A stretch of 64,000 nt of DNA from Deltaproteobacteria bacterium (GCA_020444045.1 JAHLLS010000022.1:33478-97477), one strand, 5' to 3'; positions 15,772-25,132 are shown, counted from the first letter of the stretch. Program-made: numbers and translations. The notes: a model not told the origin generated them from the letters alone.

Positions 15772-16969
15772 CGCGTATCGATCTGTCGCGATGGTCGCGG
15801 AGAATATCTCCCAATATGTGAATGGCATGATCGATTTCAACCGTGCCGGGCATGGTGAAATTGAGGCGCATGGTGTTCAGGCCTTCGCCGGACTGAGGGA
15901 AAAAGAAATGACCCGGTACAAAGGCGACCTGCCGGCGCACCGCGGCTTGGTATATGTCGGCCATATTGGTTCCCTCCGGCCCCTCGACCCACACGAACAT
16001 GCCCCCTTCCGGGCGCGACCACTCAAAACCTGCCGGTAAATGACGACGCAAGGCTTCCAGCATGGCCTGCTGTTTGGGGCGGTAGAGGTCAAGAAGGCGG
16101 GGCAGGTGGCGTTGCAGGTGGCCGCCTTCCAGGTATTCGGTGGCCAAGGCCTGGTTGAAGGTGCTGGTATGCAGGTCGACCCCCTGTTTGACGAGCACCA
16201 GCCAGTTGCGGATGGGTTCCGGTGCCACGCAGTAGCCGATCCGCAGCCCGGGCGCAAAGACCTTGGACAGGGTGCTTACATAGACCACGTGATCGGGAGC
16301 CAATGATTTTATCGGTGGCAGGGCGTGGCCTTCATAGCGCAGATCGCAATAGGGGTCGTCTTCGATCAACAGCGTGTCGTAGCGCTCGATCAAAGCGGCA
16401 ATGGCCCGGCGGCGAGCGAGGGGCAGGGTTCGGCCCGAAGGGTTCTGAAACGTGGGGACGAGGTAGATGAATTTCATGCGGCCTTTGGCCAGCAGCGGCG
16501 CCAAAGCCTCTGGAATGACACCCTCTTTATCGCAAGGGATCGGTGTGTAATGCGGTTCGTAGGGGCTGAAGGCCTGCAGCGCCCCCAGATAGGTGGGCGA
16601 TTCGACACCGACGGTGTCGCCGGGTGAAATCAGGATCTTCCCGGCTGCATCGAGAACTCCCTGGGAGCCGCTGGTGATCAGGATCGTTTCCCCCGGCACA
16701 TGGATATCACGCCCGGAGAGATGTGCTGCCAACGCTTGCCGCAGGGGCATGAAGCCCTCGGTCAGGTCATATTGAAATGCCCGATCGGCATATTTTTGGA
16801 TGACGAGGCCACTCAGATCCCCGATGAGATCCAACGGAAAACTGGCCGGCGTTGGTACGCCGCCGGCCAGGGAGATCATTCCCGGCTGGGAGGCGACTTT
16901 CAGAATTTCCCGGATGGCGCTGCGTGACATGTGACGGGTGCGGTGGGCCAACAGTTTTTCGAATGGCAT
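15731..16969 (-). CDS. PLP-dependent aminotransferase (2-aminoadipate/LysN-like, class I)
   Basis: A 412-residue fold-type I aminotransferase. Motifs: ISLAGGVPTPASFP, YDLTEGFMPLRQALAAHL, LITSGSQGVLDAAGKILISPGD, YLVPTFQNPSGRTL, LIEDDPYCDLRYEG and STLSKVFAPGLRIGY with the PLP lysine. This combination is typical of the LysN/2-aminoadipate and broad aromatic/branched-chain group, and of the enzyme half of MocR proteins, but there is no HTH here. It has its own promoter, with a 17-bp site shared with the upstream tetR gene. The C-terminal tail (RVRGKRRAGECVPC) is unusual and lies within the overlap with the TolC gene. Confidence 0.87.
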   Translation of the reverse strand: MPFEKLLAHRTRHMSRSAIREILKVASQPGMISLAGGVPTPASFPLDLIGDLSGLVIQKYADRAFQYDLTEGFMPLRQALAAHLSGRDIHVPGETILITSGSQGVLDAAGKILISPGDTVGVESPTYLGALQAFSPYEPHYTPIPCDKEGVIPEALAPLLAKGRMKFIYLVPTFQNPSGRTLPLARRRAIAALIERYDTLLIEDDPYCDLRYEGHALPPIKSLAPDHVVYVSTLSKVFAPGLRIGYCVAPEPIRNWLVLVKQGVDLHTSTFNQALATEYLEGGHLQRHLPRLLDLYRPKQQAMLEALRRHLPAGFEWSRPEGGMFVWVEGPEGTNMADIYQAAVRRQVAFVPGHFFFPQSGEGLNTMRLNFTMPGTVEIDHAIHILGDILRDHRDRSIRVRGKRRAGECVPC

Positions 16970-16987
16970 GGCGTTTCCTTTAAAATA

Positions 16988-17004
16988 AAGACCGGTTGGT
17001 ATTT
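16988..17004. promoter_or_regulatory. Putative TetR operator upstream of the aminotransferase
   Basis: AAGACCGGTTGGTATTT lies 19-35 bp before the aminotransferase start. Its reverse complement matches the site before the tetR gene (17683-17699) at 16 of 17 positions. The central ACCGGT-like dyad fits TetR-family operators. Confidence 0.6.
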
Positions 17005-17040
17005 AATTTCGAAAAAAGTTGCTGCTGATTTATCCCCGGA

Positions 17041-17640
17041 TTAAACTCGTCGCAATTGCTGGATATAGAATTGAAGTTGTCCGGCCGTCTGTTGCAGCAC
17101 GCTTTTGTCGCGGCTGGCCACATAGAGGGTGGCCGCCCCGTTGAGGGTGATCACCAGGAAATTGGCCACGTCTTTGAAGTTCAGGTTCGGGCGCAGCATT
17201 TGCTGCTGATCGGCTTCCACCAGCCAGGCCTGAAAAAGTTTGGAAAAGCCCACGAACCCCCGCAGGATGTGGCGGCTCATCGTAGCGGACTGGCCGGGCA
17301 ATTCCACCAGCATATTGACGAAAAAACAGCCGCCGTCAAAGGTATCCGTGGCCAGATACCGTTGCAGGACGTTTTCGCAGGTGCGCTCGATGCGCTGAAT
17401 GGGATTCTGGATGGTCCGCATGTCCTGGAAAACGATCTTGCGCCAGATGCCGACGGCTTCCTCGTAGACTGCATACCAGATGTCTTCCTTGCTTTGAAAG
17501 TGGCAGTACAATCCGCCTTTGGTCAATTCGGTGGCCTGGAGAATATCGCTGATCGCGGTATGGAAATATCCCTTGACGGAAAACAGCTGCAGGGCGGCCT
17601 GGATGATTTTTCGACGGGTTCGAGCACCTTTATCCGGCAT
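17041..17640 (-). CDS. TetR/AcrR-family transcriptional regulator
   Basis: A 199-residue regulator starting MPDKGARTRRKIIQAALQLFSVKGYFHTAISDILQATELTKGGLYCHFQSKEDIW, a canonical TetR DNA-binding domain. The C-terminal ligand domain (GCFFVNMLVELPGQ, WLVEADQQQMLRPNLNFKDVANFLV) resembles the TetR_C branch found in YcdC/AcrR-like proteins. It presumably represses itself and the downstream aminotransferase through the paired 17-bp operators. The ligand is unknown. The start at the second Met is preferred because the longer form begins inside the operator-proximal region. Confidence 0.88.
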   Translation of the reverse strand: MPDKGARTRRKIIQAALQLFSVKGYFHTAISDILQATELTKGGLYCHFQSKEDIWYAVYEEAVGIWRKIVFQDMRTIQNPIQRIERTCENVLQRYLATDTFDGGCFFVNMLVELPGQSATMSRHILRGFVGFSKLFQAWLVEADQQQMLRPNLNFKDVANFLVITLNGAATLYVASRDKSVLQQTAGQLQFYIQQLRRV

Positions 17641-17682
17641 GGCAGATCTGCTCAATGGTTGGTCATGGTATATGCCCACAAA

Positions 17683-17699
17683 AAATACCGACCGGTCTT
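17683..17699. promoter_or_regulatory. Putative TetR operator upstream of tetR
   Basis: AAATACCGACCGGTCTT, 43-59 bp upstream of the tetR start, is near-identical in reverse orientation to the site upstream of the aminotransferase. Both genes run leftward and each has one copy, which is what autoregulation plus target regulation would look like. Confidence 0.6.
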
Positions 17700-18069
17700 A
17701 ATTGCATGGGAAGGATCTATCTGTCAAGTCATAATGGGTGGGGATGATGTTCTTTTCGAGAAGCCGGCCATAGACACCACATCGGCATGGAAGGCATCAC
17801 CTTGCCCGGTGGTTGCGGGTTGATCTGCCGGCCTGCAAGAGACTCAAAGCGGGTATCGATTTTCTTTCTCAAGGCACACCCATTTTTATGACAATCTTTG
17901 GATTGGGCGTCAACTCCTCATCCCGGCAGATGCACAATGGGTAAACCAAGAGGACGATCACGCTTATCACATGGATAATATACCATTTTATGTCGACGAC
18001 CACCAGTGGACGTGGGTGCCGTATATCAGCGGTTGTTACAGCGTGAAAAACAGTGATGTTGTGTCCGCT
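17700..18069. other. Intergenic stretch, no gene seen
   Basis: About 370 bases between the tetR operator and the end of the receiver gene. A 62-codon plus-strand frame begins at 17971 but runs into the minus-strand receiver gene and lacks a ribosome-binding site. No RNA motif recognised. Confidence 0.35.
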
Positions 18070-18558
18070 TCAAGGGCTGCTCGTCTGTCGATGAAAATAC
18101 GAATCGTCTGCCAATTGGAGTTTTTCTTTCAAGGTATTCAAAGTGAAGGGTTTGAATAGCAGCCCGTCCACAATCCCGGAGTGTTCGAGCATCGCGATGA
18201 GGTCCGGATCGCGGTGGCCGGTCATAATGATGATCCTCGTGCCGAAATACTTTTCTCTGATCTGGTCCGCCAGTTGATAACCGTCCATGTGAGGCATGGC
18301 GTAGTCGGAAAGGACCATGTGGTATCGCGTGTCAGCCAGACACAACAGGGCATCTGCTGCATTCGCAGTGGTGGTGGCCTGATAGCCCAGCCGCGAGACC
18401 ATCTTGGCCACAAGGTTCAAGACGCCCTGATCGTCATCCACGATAAGGAGACGGCGGATGTCGTAACCGCAATCCAGTCGTGAAGGATGCTTATCGGGGA
18501 ATGCCGGCAAGGGATAGCCAGACAAGGATTCCGGTTCGTGTTGCCTTTTGGTAACCAT
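18070..18558 (-). CDS. Single-domain response regulator (receiver only)
   Basis: A 162-residue CheY-like receiver with a ~30-residue N-terminal extension. Motifs: RLLIVDDDQ (acidic pocket), MVLSDYAMPHMDGYQL (phospho-acceptor Asp), IIIMTGH and LLFKPFTLNTLKEKL (Lys). There is no output domain, so it must act through protein contact. AGGAGG precedes the ATG. It is 10 nt downstream of the histidine kinase gene and is its probable partner. Confidence 0.9.
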   Translation of the reverse strand: MVTKRQHEPESLSGYPLPAFPDKHPSRLDCGYDIRRLLIVDDDQGVLNLVAKMVSRLGYQATTTANAADALLCLADTRYHMVLSDYAMPHMDGYQLADQIREKYFGTRIIIMTGHRDPDLIAMLEHSGIVDGLLFKPFTLNTLKEKLQLADDSYFHRQTSSP

Positions 18559-18568
18559 GGATATCCTC

Positions 18569-20401
18569 CTAATTGTTCATGGGATGGTTCCGAGGGAGCG
18601 GGCAGGGCAGGTCAATGGTCAGCCGGGTGCCCTGGCCCGCTTCGCTGACGATGTCGATCGTTGCGCCGATCATACGGCAGCGGAGGGCCATGGCCGAGAG
18701 ACCCATTGCGCGGTTGCCATTGTTTCGCTCCGATTGTTTCTGCGTATCAAACCCGATGCCGTTGTCCTCGATTCGGATCAGGATGTCCTTTCCTTCATGG
18801 GTGACGGTTATTAAGACCCATGTGGCATGCGCGTGCTTGTGAATATTGGTCAACGCCTCCTGGAAGATCCGAAACAAACACACCTGGGCCTTTGGATCGG
18901 TGACGCGGTCAAGTGAATCGATCTCGGTTTCGACCTGGACATTCTTGTGTTGCACGAATTCGCGGATAATCCCCTGGACGGCGGCGGCCAAGCCCAGCGT
19001 TTCCAATGCCGCCGGTTTCAAGCCGTGGGAAATGCTGCGGATGTTATCGATGATTTTATCGGTGTAGGACAGCAATTGGTCGCATTGTTCAATTAAATCG
19101 GTCGCGTCCTTCGGCAATCGATTTTGGATGGCTTTCAGGCGAAGCTTCAAGACATTCATGTCCTGGCCGCACCCGTCGTGGAGTTCCATGGCAATGCGCT
19201 GCTGCTCATCCTCCTGGACCGTCAGCAGATGACCGGACAGTTCATGCGTGGCTTCCACGGATTCACGCAGCTCTTCCTGCAGTTGAAGCCGCTGGAGCGC
19301 CATACCGAGCCGTGTGCTGGAATTTTCCAGTGTTTCCACCATCCGGAGGGGGAAGATGTTTTCGCGACGGTCGGCGATGTGAACCAGACCCGCGATGATG
19401 TCGTCAATGACAATGGGGATCAGTGCCACGGATTCGTAACCGTGGGTATGGCACGCATTGCAGGTCATGCCTATATCCTTTGGCGATAGCGCTGCCAGAA
19501 AACGGCTGGTGCCATTGGTGTAAAAAGACCCCTTATCCGTGACATAGGCGCGATCCAGGGCGATGGCGCCTTTCATGACCGTGGTGCACATGCACCGATC
19601 GGTATCCAGGGATAATAAATTTTCGGATTCGTAGAAATCCCGGCTGAACCCGATAGCGGCGTGATAGGGAATATGGCCGGCATCATCGCGGAAGCGAATG
19701 CCCACCGCATCGCATTGCAGATAAGATTGAACCAGTTGAACATAGGCTTTCAGAAGGGTCTGCATGTCCGTGGCCTGGGCGGCCAGTTCGAGGCAGTTTT
19801 GCTGAAAGGTATAGCTGGCGGAAAGTTGCACCTGTTCGCTGATATCGATAAGCACGACGCTGTAACGCATATCCCTTGAATTGATCGATAAAACGGGCTG
19901 CAGCTGGATCTGGGCATCGAAGAGGAACCCATCCGTTTTTCGCATTCGCAGTTCGAAGGTTGTCGCTTCCGTGTTTCGATGACAGTTCTTTTTTTGAATA
20001 TAGAAGCGGTCCTGATCGTCCCGGTGGATGAATTCGGTGATGCCATGGCCAACCAGAGTGCCCCTGGGGGCATTGAGCGCAATGGCCGCCGCCAGGTTGA
20101 TTTCATGAATCTTCCCGGCCTCATCGATAATCATGTATCCAATCGGCGCAAAGTCGAACAGATTGACATATTTGCGATACAGCGCCTCGTATTTTTTCCC
20201 GGCGGCTTCGATGGCGTAACGGTTTTTCAGAAGTTCCTCATTCTGCAGTTCAAGCTCGGACTGGTTTGCCATGATCTCGTGCATCAGGTGGCGGATGCCA
20301 TCGCTGGCCGGCCCTTTGCTGACGGGTAATTGCTGCATGATGCGCGCCACCCGGCGTTGCAGGTCCGTGCGATCGGTCTCGTTGGATTTGGGGGCGGTCA
20401 T
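18569..20401 (-). CDS. PAS-GAF histidine kinase of the NarX/HisKA_3 type
   Basis: A cytosolic 610-residue sensor kinase without membrane segments. Order: N-terminal coiled coil, PAS (VNLFDFAPIGYMIIDEAGKIHEINLAAA), GAF (about residues 200-370), then a HisKA_3 box IAMELHDGCGQDMNVLKLRL with the phospho-His, and an HATPase with FRIFQEALTNIHKHA, IRIEDNGIGFD and GNRAMGLSAMALRCRMIGATI. The GAF part holds a CxC and a CNACH sequence. It sits between the CheB-CheR fusion and the lone receiver, 31 and 10 nt away, so the three form one signalling operon. Confidence 0.9.
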   Translation of the reverse strand: MTAPKSNETDRTDLQRRVARIMQQLPVSKGPASDGIRHLMHEIMANQSELELQNEELLKNRYAIEAAGKKYEALYRKYVNLFDFAPIGYMIIDEAGKIHEINLAAAIALNAPRGTLVGHGITEFIHRDDQDRFYIQKKNCHRNTEATTFELRMRKTDGFLFDAQIQLQPVLSINSRDMRYSVVLIDISEQVQLSASYTFQQNCLELAAQATDMQTLLKAYVQLVQSYLQCDAVGIRFRDDAGHIPYHAAIGFSRDFYESENLLSLDTDRCMCTTVMKGAIALDRAYVTDKGSFYTNGTSRFLAALSPKDIGMTCNACHTHGYESVALIPIVIDDIIAGLVHIADRRENIFPLRMVETLENSSTRLGMALQRLQLQEELRESVEATHELSGHLLTVQEDEQQRIAMELHDGCGQDMNVLKLRLKAIQNRLPKDATDLIEQCDQLLSYTDKIIDNIRSISHGLKPAALETLGLAAAVQGIIREFVQHKNVQVETEIDSLDRVTDPKAQVCLFRIFQEALTNIHKHAHATWVLITVTHEGKDILIRIEDNGIGFDTQKQSERNNGNRAMGLSAMALRCRMIGATIDIVSEAGQGTRLTIDLPCPLPRNHPMNN

Positions 20402-20432
20402 GTCCCTATGTCCTGAGGCATCTGTGACGGGC

Positions 20433-23432
20433 TTATCGGTCTATCGGTCTCTCAAAAGTTGCGAAATCGGCCGGTTGATGGTTGCCGGCCACCAATGTCG
20501 AAGCATACACCCAGACGGATATCGGCGCTCCATTTTTGGGGATACGGACGGTTTTAAAGGGGGCCACTTTTTCCCCACGCTGAAGCAAACGCGTTTTGGC
20601 CGCATAGTCGTGGCGATGGTTCTCGTCGGTGATGTGCGTGATGTGCATATGGGTGGCTTCTTCTTCCGACCAGCCGTAGAGTTTTTCCGCAGTCATGTTC
20701 CATGAAAGGATATGGCCCTCGAAGTCCTGCACCGTGACGGCGTCGGAGGAGCGTTCAAACACGGCTGTAATCCGTCTGAGCATGTGGACGCGCCGCAGAT
20801 CGGTGATGTCGATAAACGCAATGGTCACCCCGTCGATGACATTGTCGATGGTGCGGTAGGGCATCAGGCGCATTTCATACCATCGGTTGCTTTTATCCCT
20901 GACCTCCAAGGTTTGGCGCTCCAGTTTGTCAAGGACCTGATGCGCCAGGGCATGCACGTCCACGGATTCCATCAGGGTGGTGATGTCGCTGACGGGGCGC
21001 CCGATATCCGCCGGGCGCAGATTGACGATGCGGCTCACTGCCGGCGTGAAACGGCGCACACGCAGGTCGAGGTCCAGAAAGAGAGAGGCGATTTCCGTGC
21101 TTTCCATCAGGTTGCTGATATCGCTGTTGGCTTTGGTCAGTTCATTCACTTTTTGGAGATGTTCGGCGTTGATGGTGACCAGTTCCTCATTGGTGGACTG
21201 GAGCTCTTCCCGAGAGGTTTCCAACTCTTCGTTGGCGCTTTGCAGTTCCTCGTTGACCGACTGCAATTCTTCATTGGCCGCCTTGTAAGCCTCGTTCGAG
21301 GTCTCGAGTTCCTCGATGGTGGCCTGGAGGTAGGCGCGGGTGGCGTTCAGTTCATATTCCAGATGTTTGACGTCCGGGGGGGCCTGATCCGCATCGCTGG
21401 ACGATGGCGGGCGGCGATTTTCGCGATCGCGTTCGGGCGTCTCCTGGAACAAAACAATCAGGCGTTGCTTGCCCGCCGGTTTATCCTGCAATGGCCGCAC
21501 GGTAATCGTGGCAAGAATGAGGTGTTGGGCATATTGAATGGCCACACCTTCGGCCCGCTCCGTTTTGCCGGAGGTCAAGGCCCGGCGGATACATTCGGCC
21601 AATTTTGGGGCCAGCCCCTCACGGGCCATTTTCAGAATGTTGAAGCTGGCAAGCCCCTGGGGCATTTTCAGATAAGGGTCGGTATGACCGAAAAATTGCA
21701 AAATTTCGAAATAGGGGTCGATGATCACAGCGGGTGGCGCATACTCATCCAGAATGATGCGTTCGATGTCGTTGGATAAGTCCGGCAATGTCGGGCTTGT
21801 TTTCACGTGGACCGGCAGATCGAAATCCGCATGCCCCATTCCCCCGGTGCGATGGTTGATCCCGTGGCGACTGGGTTCCGCCCTATCGCGATGGCGAAAG
21901 AGTTTATGTTTGAGGGACACCGTCGCGAAACAATCCGCGACGTTTCCGATGGTCTCGGAAGGTCCCAGAAAAAGGATGCCATTTTCGTTCAAGGCGTAGT
22001 GGAATAGTGACAATATCCGTTGCTGCAGCTTCGGTTTAAAGTAGATCAGCACATTCCGGCAAACCAGTAGATCGATATTGGCAAAAGGGGGGGCGCTGAT
22101 CAGGTTGTGGGTGGAAAAAACAATACTGTCCCGGATGTTTTTCTTGATGTGGTAGCGGCCGCCGCTGTGGTTGAAAAACAGCGACAGACGGCTAGGCGAA
22201 ATCGCCTCCGCGATGTTTTCCGGATAGGACCCGAGGCGCGCGGTATCGATGGCCTGGGGGTCGATGTCGCTGGCGAATATCTGGACCGTCAACTGGATAC
22301 CCTGTTGCGCCATGACCTCGGCAATCAGGATGGCAACGGAATAGGCTTCCTCTCCGCTGGCGCATCCCGCCACCCAGACCCGAAGGCGGTCTCCGGGTCC
22401 CTTGGACCGGACCAATGGCGCGATGGCCTTTTCCTGGAGGGTGGCAAAAGCCGGGCTGTCTCGGAAAAAACCGGTGACGCCAATGAGCATGTCCTTGACG
22501 AAGCGGCCCGCTTCGGCCGGATCGCGGGCAACCAGTTTGGCGTAGTCCGAAAGCTTATGCAACTGATGGATGGCCATGCGGCGGGCTATGCGGCGATGGA
22601 TAGTACTGGGTTTATAGCCGGAAAAATCGTGTCCTGTCTTGCTTTGAATCAGAGAAAAAACCCGCGCCAGCGCTCGATCTCGATGCTGATTATCGACCGG
22701 TGGGGTGTCGTTGGCGCTGATCCACGGGTGAGTGACCACCGCGATCAACTTTTCAGCAATTTGGTCGGCGGGCAGGATAAAATCGACCATATGGGTGGCC
22801 ATTGCGCTTTCCGGCATGCTGGCATACGTGGCGTCGTCCGGCGATTGGACAACAGTAAGACCGCCGACGGCTTTTATCGCCTTCATTCCCAGGGTTCCGT
22901 CACTGGCCGAGCCGGAAAGAATGACGCCGATGGCTTTCTCCTGCCTTGCCTCGGCCAGGGCGGTGAAAAAATGATCGATGGGAAGAGGCACGCCGCTGCC
23001 AAGCGATCGCGGTGGCTGCACACGAAACCGGCTGTTGATGAGGGAAACGAATTTTTCGGGCGGTGCCAGGTAGATGCAGCCGGGGCTGATCGCAAGGTTG
23101 TTTTTGATGGGGATAATGGGCAGATCGGTGGCGTGGGACAGAAGCTGATCCATGGCGCTCTTGTAACGTGAACTCAGATGCTGGATAACCACAAACGAAA
23201 ATCGGCTGTCGGCGGGTAAAGGCTTGAATAAGGCTATCAATGCTTCCAAACCGCCGGCGGAAGCGCCTATGCCTGCAATGGGAAAGTCCGGGCCGTGGCC
23301 TTTTGAGGCTTGCGGTTTCCCCCCGGTTGACGTCGGCTTTTTGGACTTTCCGGGTCGGGCGCCCTTTTTTTTTGAAGCGCCAGTCTCGTCTTGGCCTGAG
23401 GTGCGTTTCTTGGGGGTGGTTTTGCCGGGCAC
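20433..23432 (-). CDS. CheB-CheR-PAS fusion protein
   Basis: A 999-residue protein. After a Lys/Pro-rich tail of about 45 residues comes a CheB methylesterase domain with the catalytic triad region GIGASAGGLEAL, VVIQHLSSRYKS and GVILSGSASDGTLGMKAI, but no receiver domain. A CheR methyltransferase follows: VWVAGCASGEEAYSVAIL, ASDIDPQAIDTAR, LLVCRNVLIYF. Next is a coiled coil of about 80 residues rich in EELQSxNEEL repeats, then two PAS domains. Unlike many relatives it ends without a kinase; the kinase is the next gene. Such CheB/CheR sensors are linked to cell-surface, biofilm or developmental signalling. GTG start with GAGG upstream. Confidence 0.92.
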   Translation of the reverse strand: MPGKTTPKKRTSGQDETGASKKKGARPGKSKKPTSTGGKPQASKGHGPDFPIAGIGASAGGLEALIALFKPLPADSRFSFVVIQHLSSRYKSAMDQLLSHATDLPIIPIKNNLAISPGCIYLAPPEKFVSLINSRFRVQPPRSLGSGVPLPIDHFFTALAEARQEKAIGVILSGSASDGTLGMKAIKAVGGLTVVQSPDDATYASMPESAMATHMVDFILPADQIAEKLIAVVTHPWISANDTPPVDNQHRDRALARVFSLIQSKTGHDFSGYKPSTIHRRIARRMAIHQLHKLSDYAKLVARDPAEAGRFVKDMLIGVTGFFRDSPAFATLQEKAIAPLVRSKGPGDRLRVWVAGCASGEEAYSVAILIAEVMAQQGIQLTVQIFASDIDPQAIDTARLGSYPENIAEAISPSRLSLFFNHSGGRYHIKKNIRDSIVFSTHNLISAPPFANIDLLVCRNVLIYFKPKLQQRILSLFHYALNENGILFLGPSETIGNVADCFATVSLKHKLFRHRDRAEPSRHGINHRTGGMGHADFDLPVHVKTSPTLPDLSNDIERIILDEYAPPAVIIDPYFEILQFFGHTDPYLKMPQGLASFNILKMAREGLAPKLAECIRRALTSGKTERAEGVAIQYAQHLILATITVRPLQDKPAGKQRLIVLFQETPERDRENRRPPSSSDADQAPPDVKHLEYELNATRAYLQATIEELETSNEAYKAANEELQSVNEELQSANEELETSREELQSTNEELVTINAEHLQKVNELTKANSDISNLMESTEIASLFLDLDLRVRRFTPAVSRIVNLRPADIGRPVSDITTLMESVDVHALAHQVLDKLERQTLEVRDKSNRWYEMRLMPYRTIDNVIDGVTIAFIDITDLRRVHMLRRITAVFERSSDAVTVQDFEGHILSWNMTAEKLYGWSEEEATHMHITHITDENHRHDYAAKTRLLQRGEKVAPFKTVRIPKNGAPISVWVYASTLVAGNHQPADFATFERPIDR

Positions 23433-23616
23433 TGGAAATATCCTCGATGGACCTGTCGGATTGATGCAACAGATGTTTGGCGATCAAGAAGCCGTCTGTT
23501 TTTCGGCGCCTGGGTATGGTTTATGGCTCCTCCTGGAGTGTGGTGGTGCGCGCAAAGCTGAAACGGATGGCACGCACGCGGACGCGAAAAACACGATCGA
23601 AAGCAGGTCGGAAATG

Positions 23617-24744
23617 TCAACGCATCTCATATCGACCGTTGCCGTTCAGACAGGGTTGATGGTGCTTGGCAGGGCTGACTTCGCAATGGTGCCGTTCGAA
23701 TGAAAACCGTTTGCCCTCATGCCGCAGCGGCCGGCGCAGCATTTTTTCATAACGTTGCATATAGCGGTCGGGTGCCGCGTGTTGGGTGGCGGCGAGCGCG
23801 CTTTCCGACATGACGCGGTGCATCCGGTGATATTGATCGGTCACCGGCAACGGGTAAAAGGCATGCGCACGGGGCACATCCTTGGGCCACCCCTCCGGAT
23901 GCGCGTCGTCAAACAGAAAACCACCACCGTTGTGGGCGGCCCGCAGCAGCGCTGCGGGGGGGGAGCCCATGTCGATGGCATTTCCCGCCTCCCATTTTTG
24001 ACTCAGAACCCGCCGTAATCCATCGTCTAAAAAGGTGGAACGGCCCGCGACGATGTCGCGCAACGAGACCGGGCTGTCCATGCCGACACAGTCACTGGCC
24101 CAAATGCCGCTTGCCATAAAATCGACGGGGATGTTTTCCCGCGTGGTTTCATAATCTGACGGGTACCGCTCGTAATAGAGGTGGTGCCAGAAACCGGCGG
24201 CATCGATGCCCCGGTCTTCGATGGCGCTTAGACAAGCTTTACCCGTATCTAATTTTGGAATTGAAAACAGACAGGGGATACCGCGCTCGCGTGCCATGGC
24301 CGGAATGAGGCCGGTCATCCAGCCCATGCAGTGGATCAGGTCCGGTTGAACAAGGGGCACGATATGATTGATGACTTCCCGTTGAAACGCCAGGGCGATG
24401 GTGATCGCATCGTTGGCATTGCGGTACACGTTGGGCTTCCAGTAAAAAAGATGCCGATCCTCAGCCAGATGCACGCGATTTTCGCATACGGACAGACGCT
24501 GCCGGGATTCTCCGGCGCGGGTGCAGCAACTACGGGTATGGAACCAGCGGCGAAAGTCTGGAAGGGCGACATGCACGTCAACACCGCGCCGAAACATTGC
24601 GCTGACCAGCGTTGCCGCTATTTCGGCCGGTGGTCCGGTCCCTATCCTGATCTCGCCGGCATTGGCGGCAATTCCCTCCGGGAGATAGGCGATTTCCGGG
24701 GTGACGATCAGTACGCGGGGGGACCCCGCTGGCGGTAACGGCAT
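23617..24744 (-). CDS. Glycogen/starch synthase-like (GT5-like) protein
   Basis: About 375 residues resembling the N-terminal half of glycogen synthase: RVLIVTPEIAYLPEG, AATLVSAMFRRGVDVHVALPDFRR, QPDLIHCMGWMTGLIPAMARERGIPCLFSIPKL. The KTGG loop that binds ADP-glucose is not present in normal form (GEIRIGTGPPAEIAA stands there), and the C-terminal half is short (LSQKWEAGNAIDMGSPPAALLRAAHNGGGFLFDD) with no E-x7-E motif. It may be a diverged or non-catalytic relative. The neighbouring CBM48 gene supports a link to an alpha-glucan. The ATG at 24744 is chosen because an AGG lies 9 nt upstream; an ATG at 24753 is also possible. Confidence 0.65.
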   Translation of the reverse strand: MPLPPAGSPRVLIVTPEIAYLPEGIAANAGEIRIGTGPPAEIAATLVSAMFRRGVDVHVALPDFRRWFHTRSCCTRAGESRQRLSVCENRVHLAEDRHLFYWKPNVYRNANDAITIALAFQREVINHIVPLVQPDLIHCMGWMTGLIPAMARERGIPCLFSIPKLDTGKACLSAIEDRGIDAAGFWHHLYYERYPSDYETTRENIPVDFMASGIWASDCVGMDSPVSLRDIVAGRSTFLDDGLRRVLSQKWEAGNAIDMGSPPAALLRAAHNGGGFLFDDAHPEGWPKDVPRAHAFYPLPVTDQYHRMHRVMSESALAATQHAAPDRYMQRYEKMLRRPLRHEGKRFSFERHHCEVSPAKHHQPCLNGNGRYEMR

Positions 24745-24773
24745 GGTACCCATCCTATGGATTGAAGCGGGTT

Positions 24774-25079
24774 TTAGAAGTAATGCACACCGTTGACAAA
24801 TCGGGGGCCGGGGAGGTCGTCGTCATCCCGGCACCATTTGACCTTGGCCAGGGTCGTGGTGCGGAGACCACCTTCCTCCTGTCGCACGGCGTCACTCTGG
24901 GGGCAGTGGGCGAGCCGGATCAGGACGGTCGTGCCGGGTTTGAAGAACCGGTCTGTCCGGAAGCACATTCCGCTGGAACTGAAGTTCACCATCTGGGCGT
25001 CATGATGGTCGGTCCCATTGAATTGGCTGCAGATGACCGATCCCGGATCATAAAAACGCGTTGTCGATCGTTTTTCCAT
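24774..25079 (-). CDS. PilZ-domain c-di-GMP-binding protein
   Basis: A 101-residue single PilZ domain. The two c-di-GMP contact motifs are present: RSTTR (RxxxR) at residues 4-8 and NFSSSG (D/NxSxxG), followed by MCFRTDRFFKPGTTVLIRL. The start at MEKRSTTRF has a strong GGAGGAGG upstream; the frame extends further but overlaps the STAS gene region without need. Together with STAS, CBM48 and the GT5-like gene it suggests c-di-GMP control of a glucan or surface process. Confidence 0.82.
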   Translation of the reverse strand: MEKRSTTRFYDPGSVICSQFNGTDHHDAQMVNFSSSGMCFRTDRFFKPGTTVLIRLAHCPQSDAVRQEEGGLRTTTLAKVKWCRDDDDLPGPRFVNGVHYF

Positions 25080-25132
25080 GGGACCTCCTCCGTGGTGAAT
25101 CGCCTGCGGGTATCCGGCTGCGCCATGCCGCT

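Noticed and set aside
17971..18159. 62-residue plus-strand frame
   Set aside because: Runs into the receiver gene on the other strand and lacks an initiation signal.
19400..19500. CNACH as a c-type haem site
   Set aside because: The kinase has no signal peptide or membrane segment, so cytochrome c maturation in the periplasm would not reach it.
20712..23171. Long plus-strand frames (over 350 codons) opposite the CheB-CheR fusion
   Set aside because: Mirror-image frames of a GC-rich gene; they lack motifs, while the minus strand has complete catalytic motifs.
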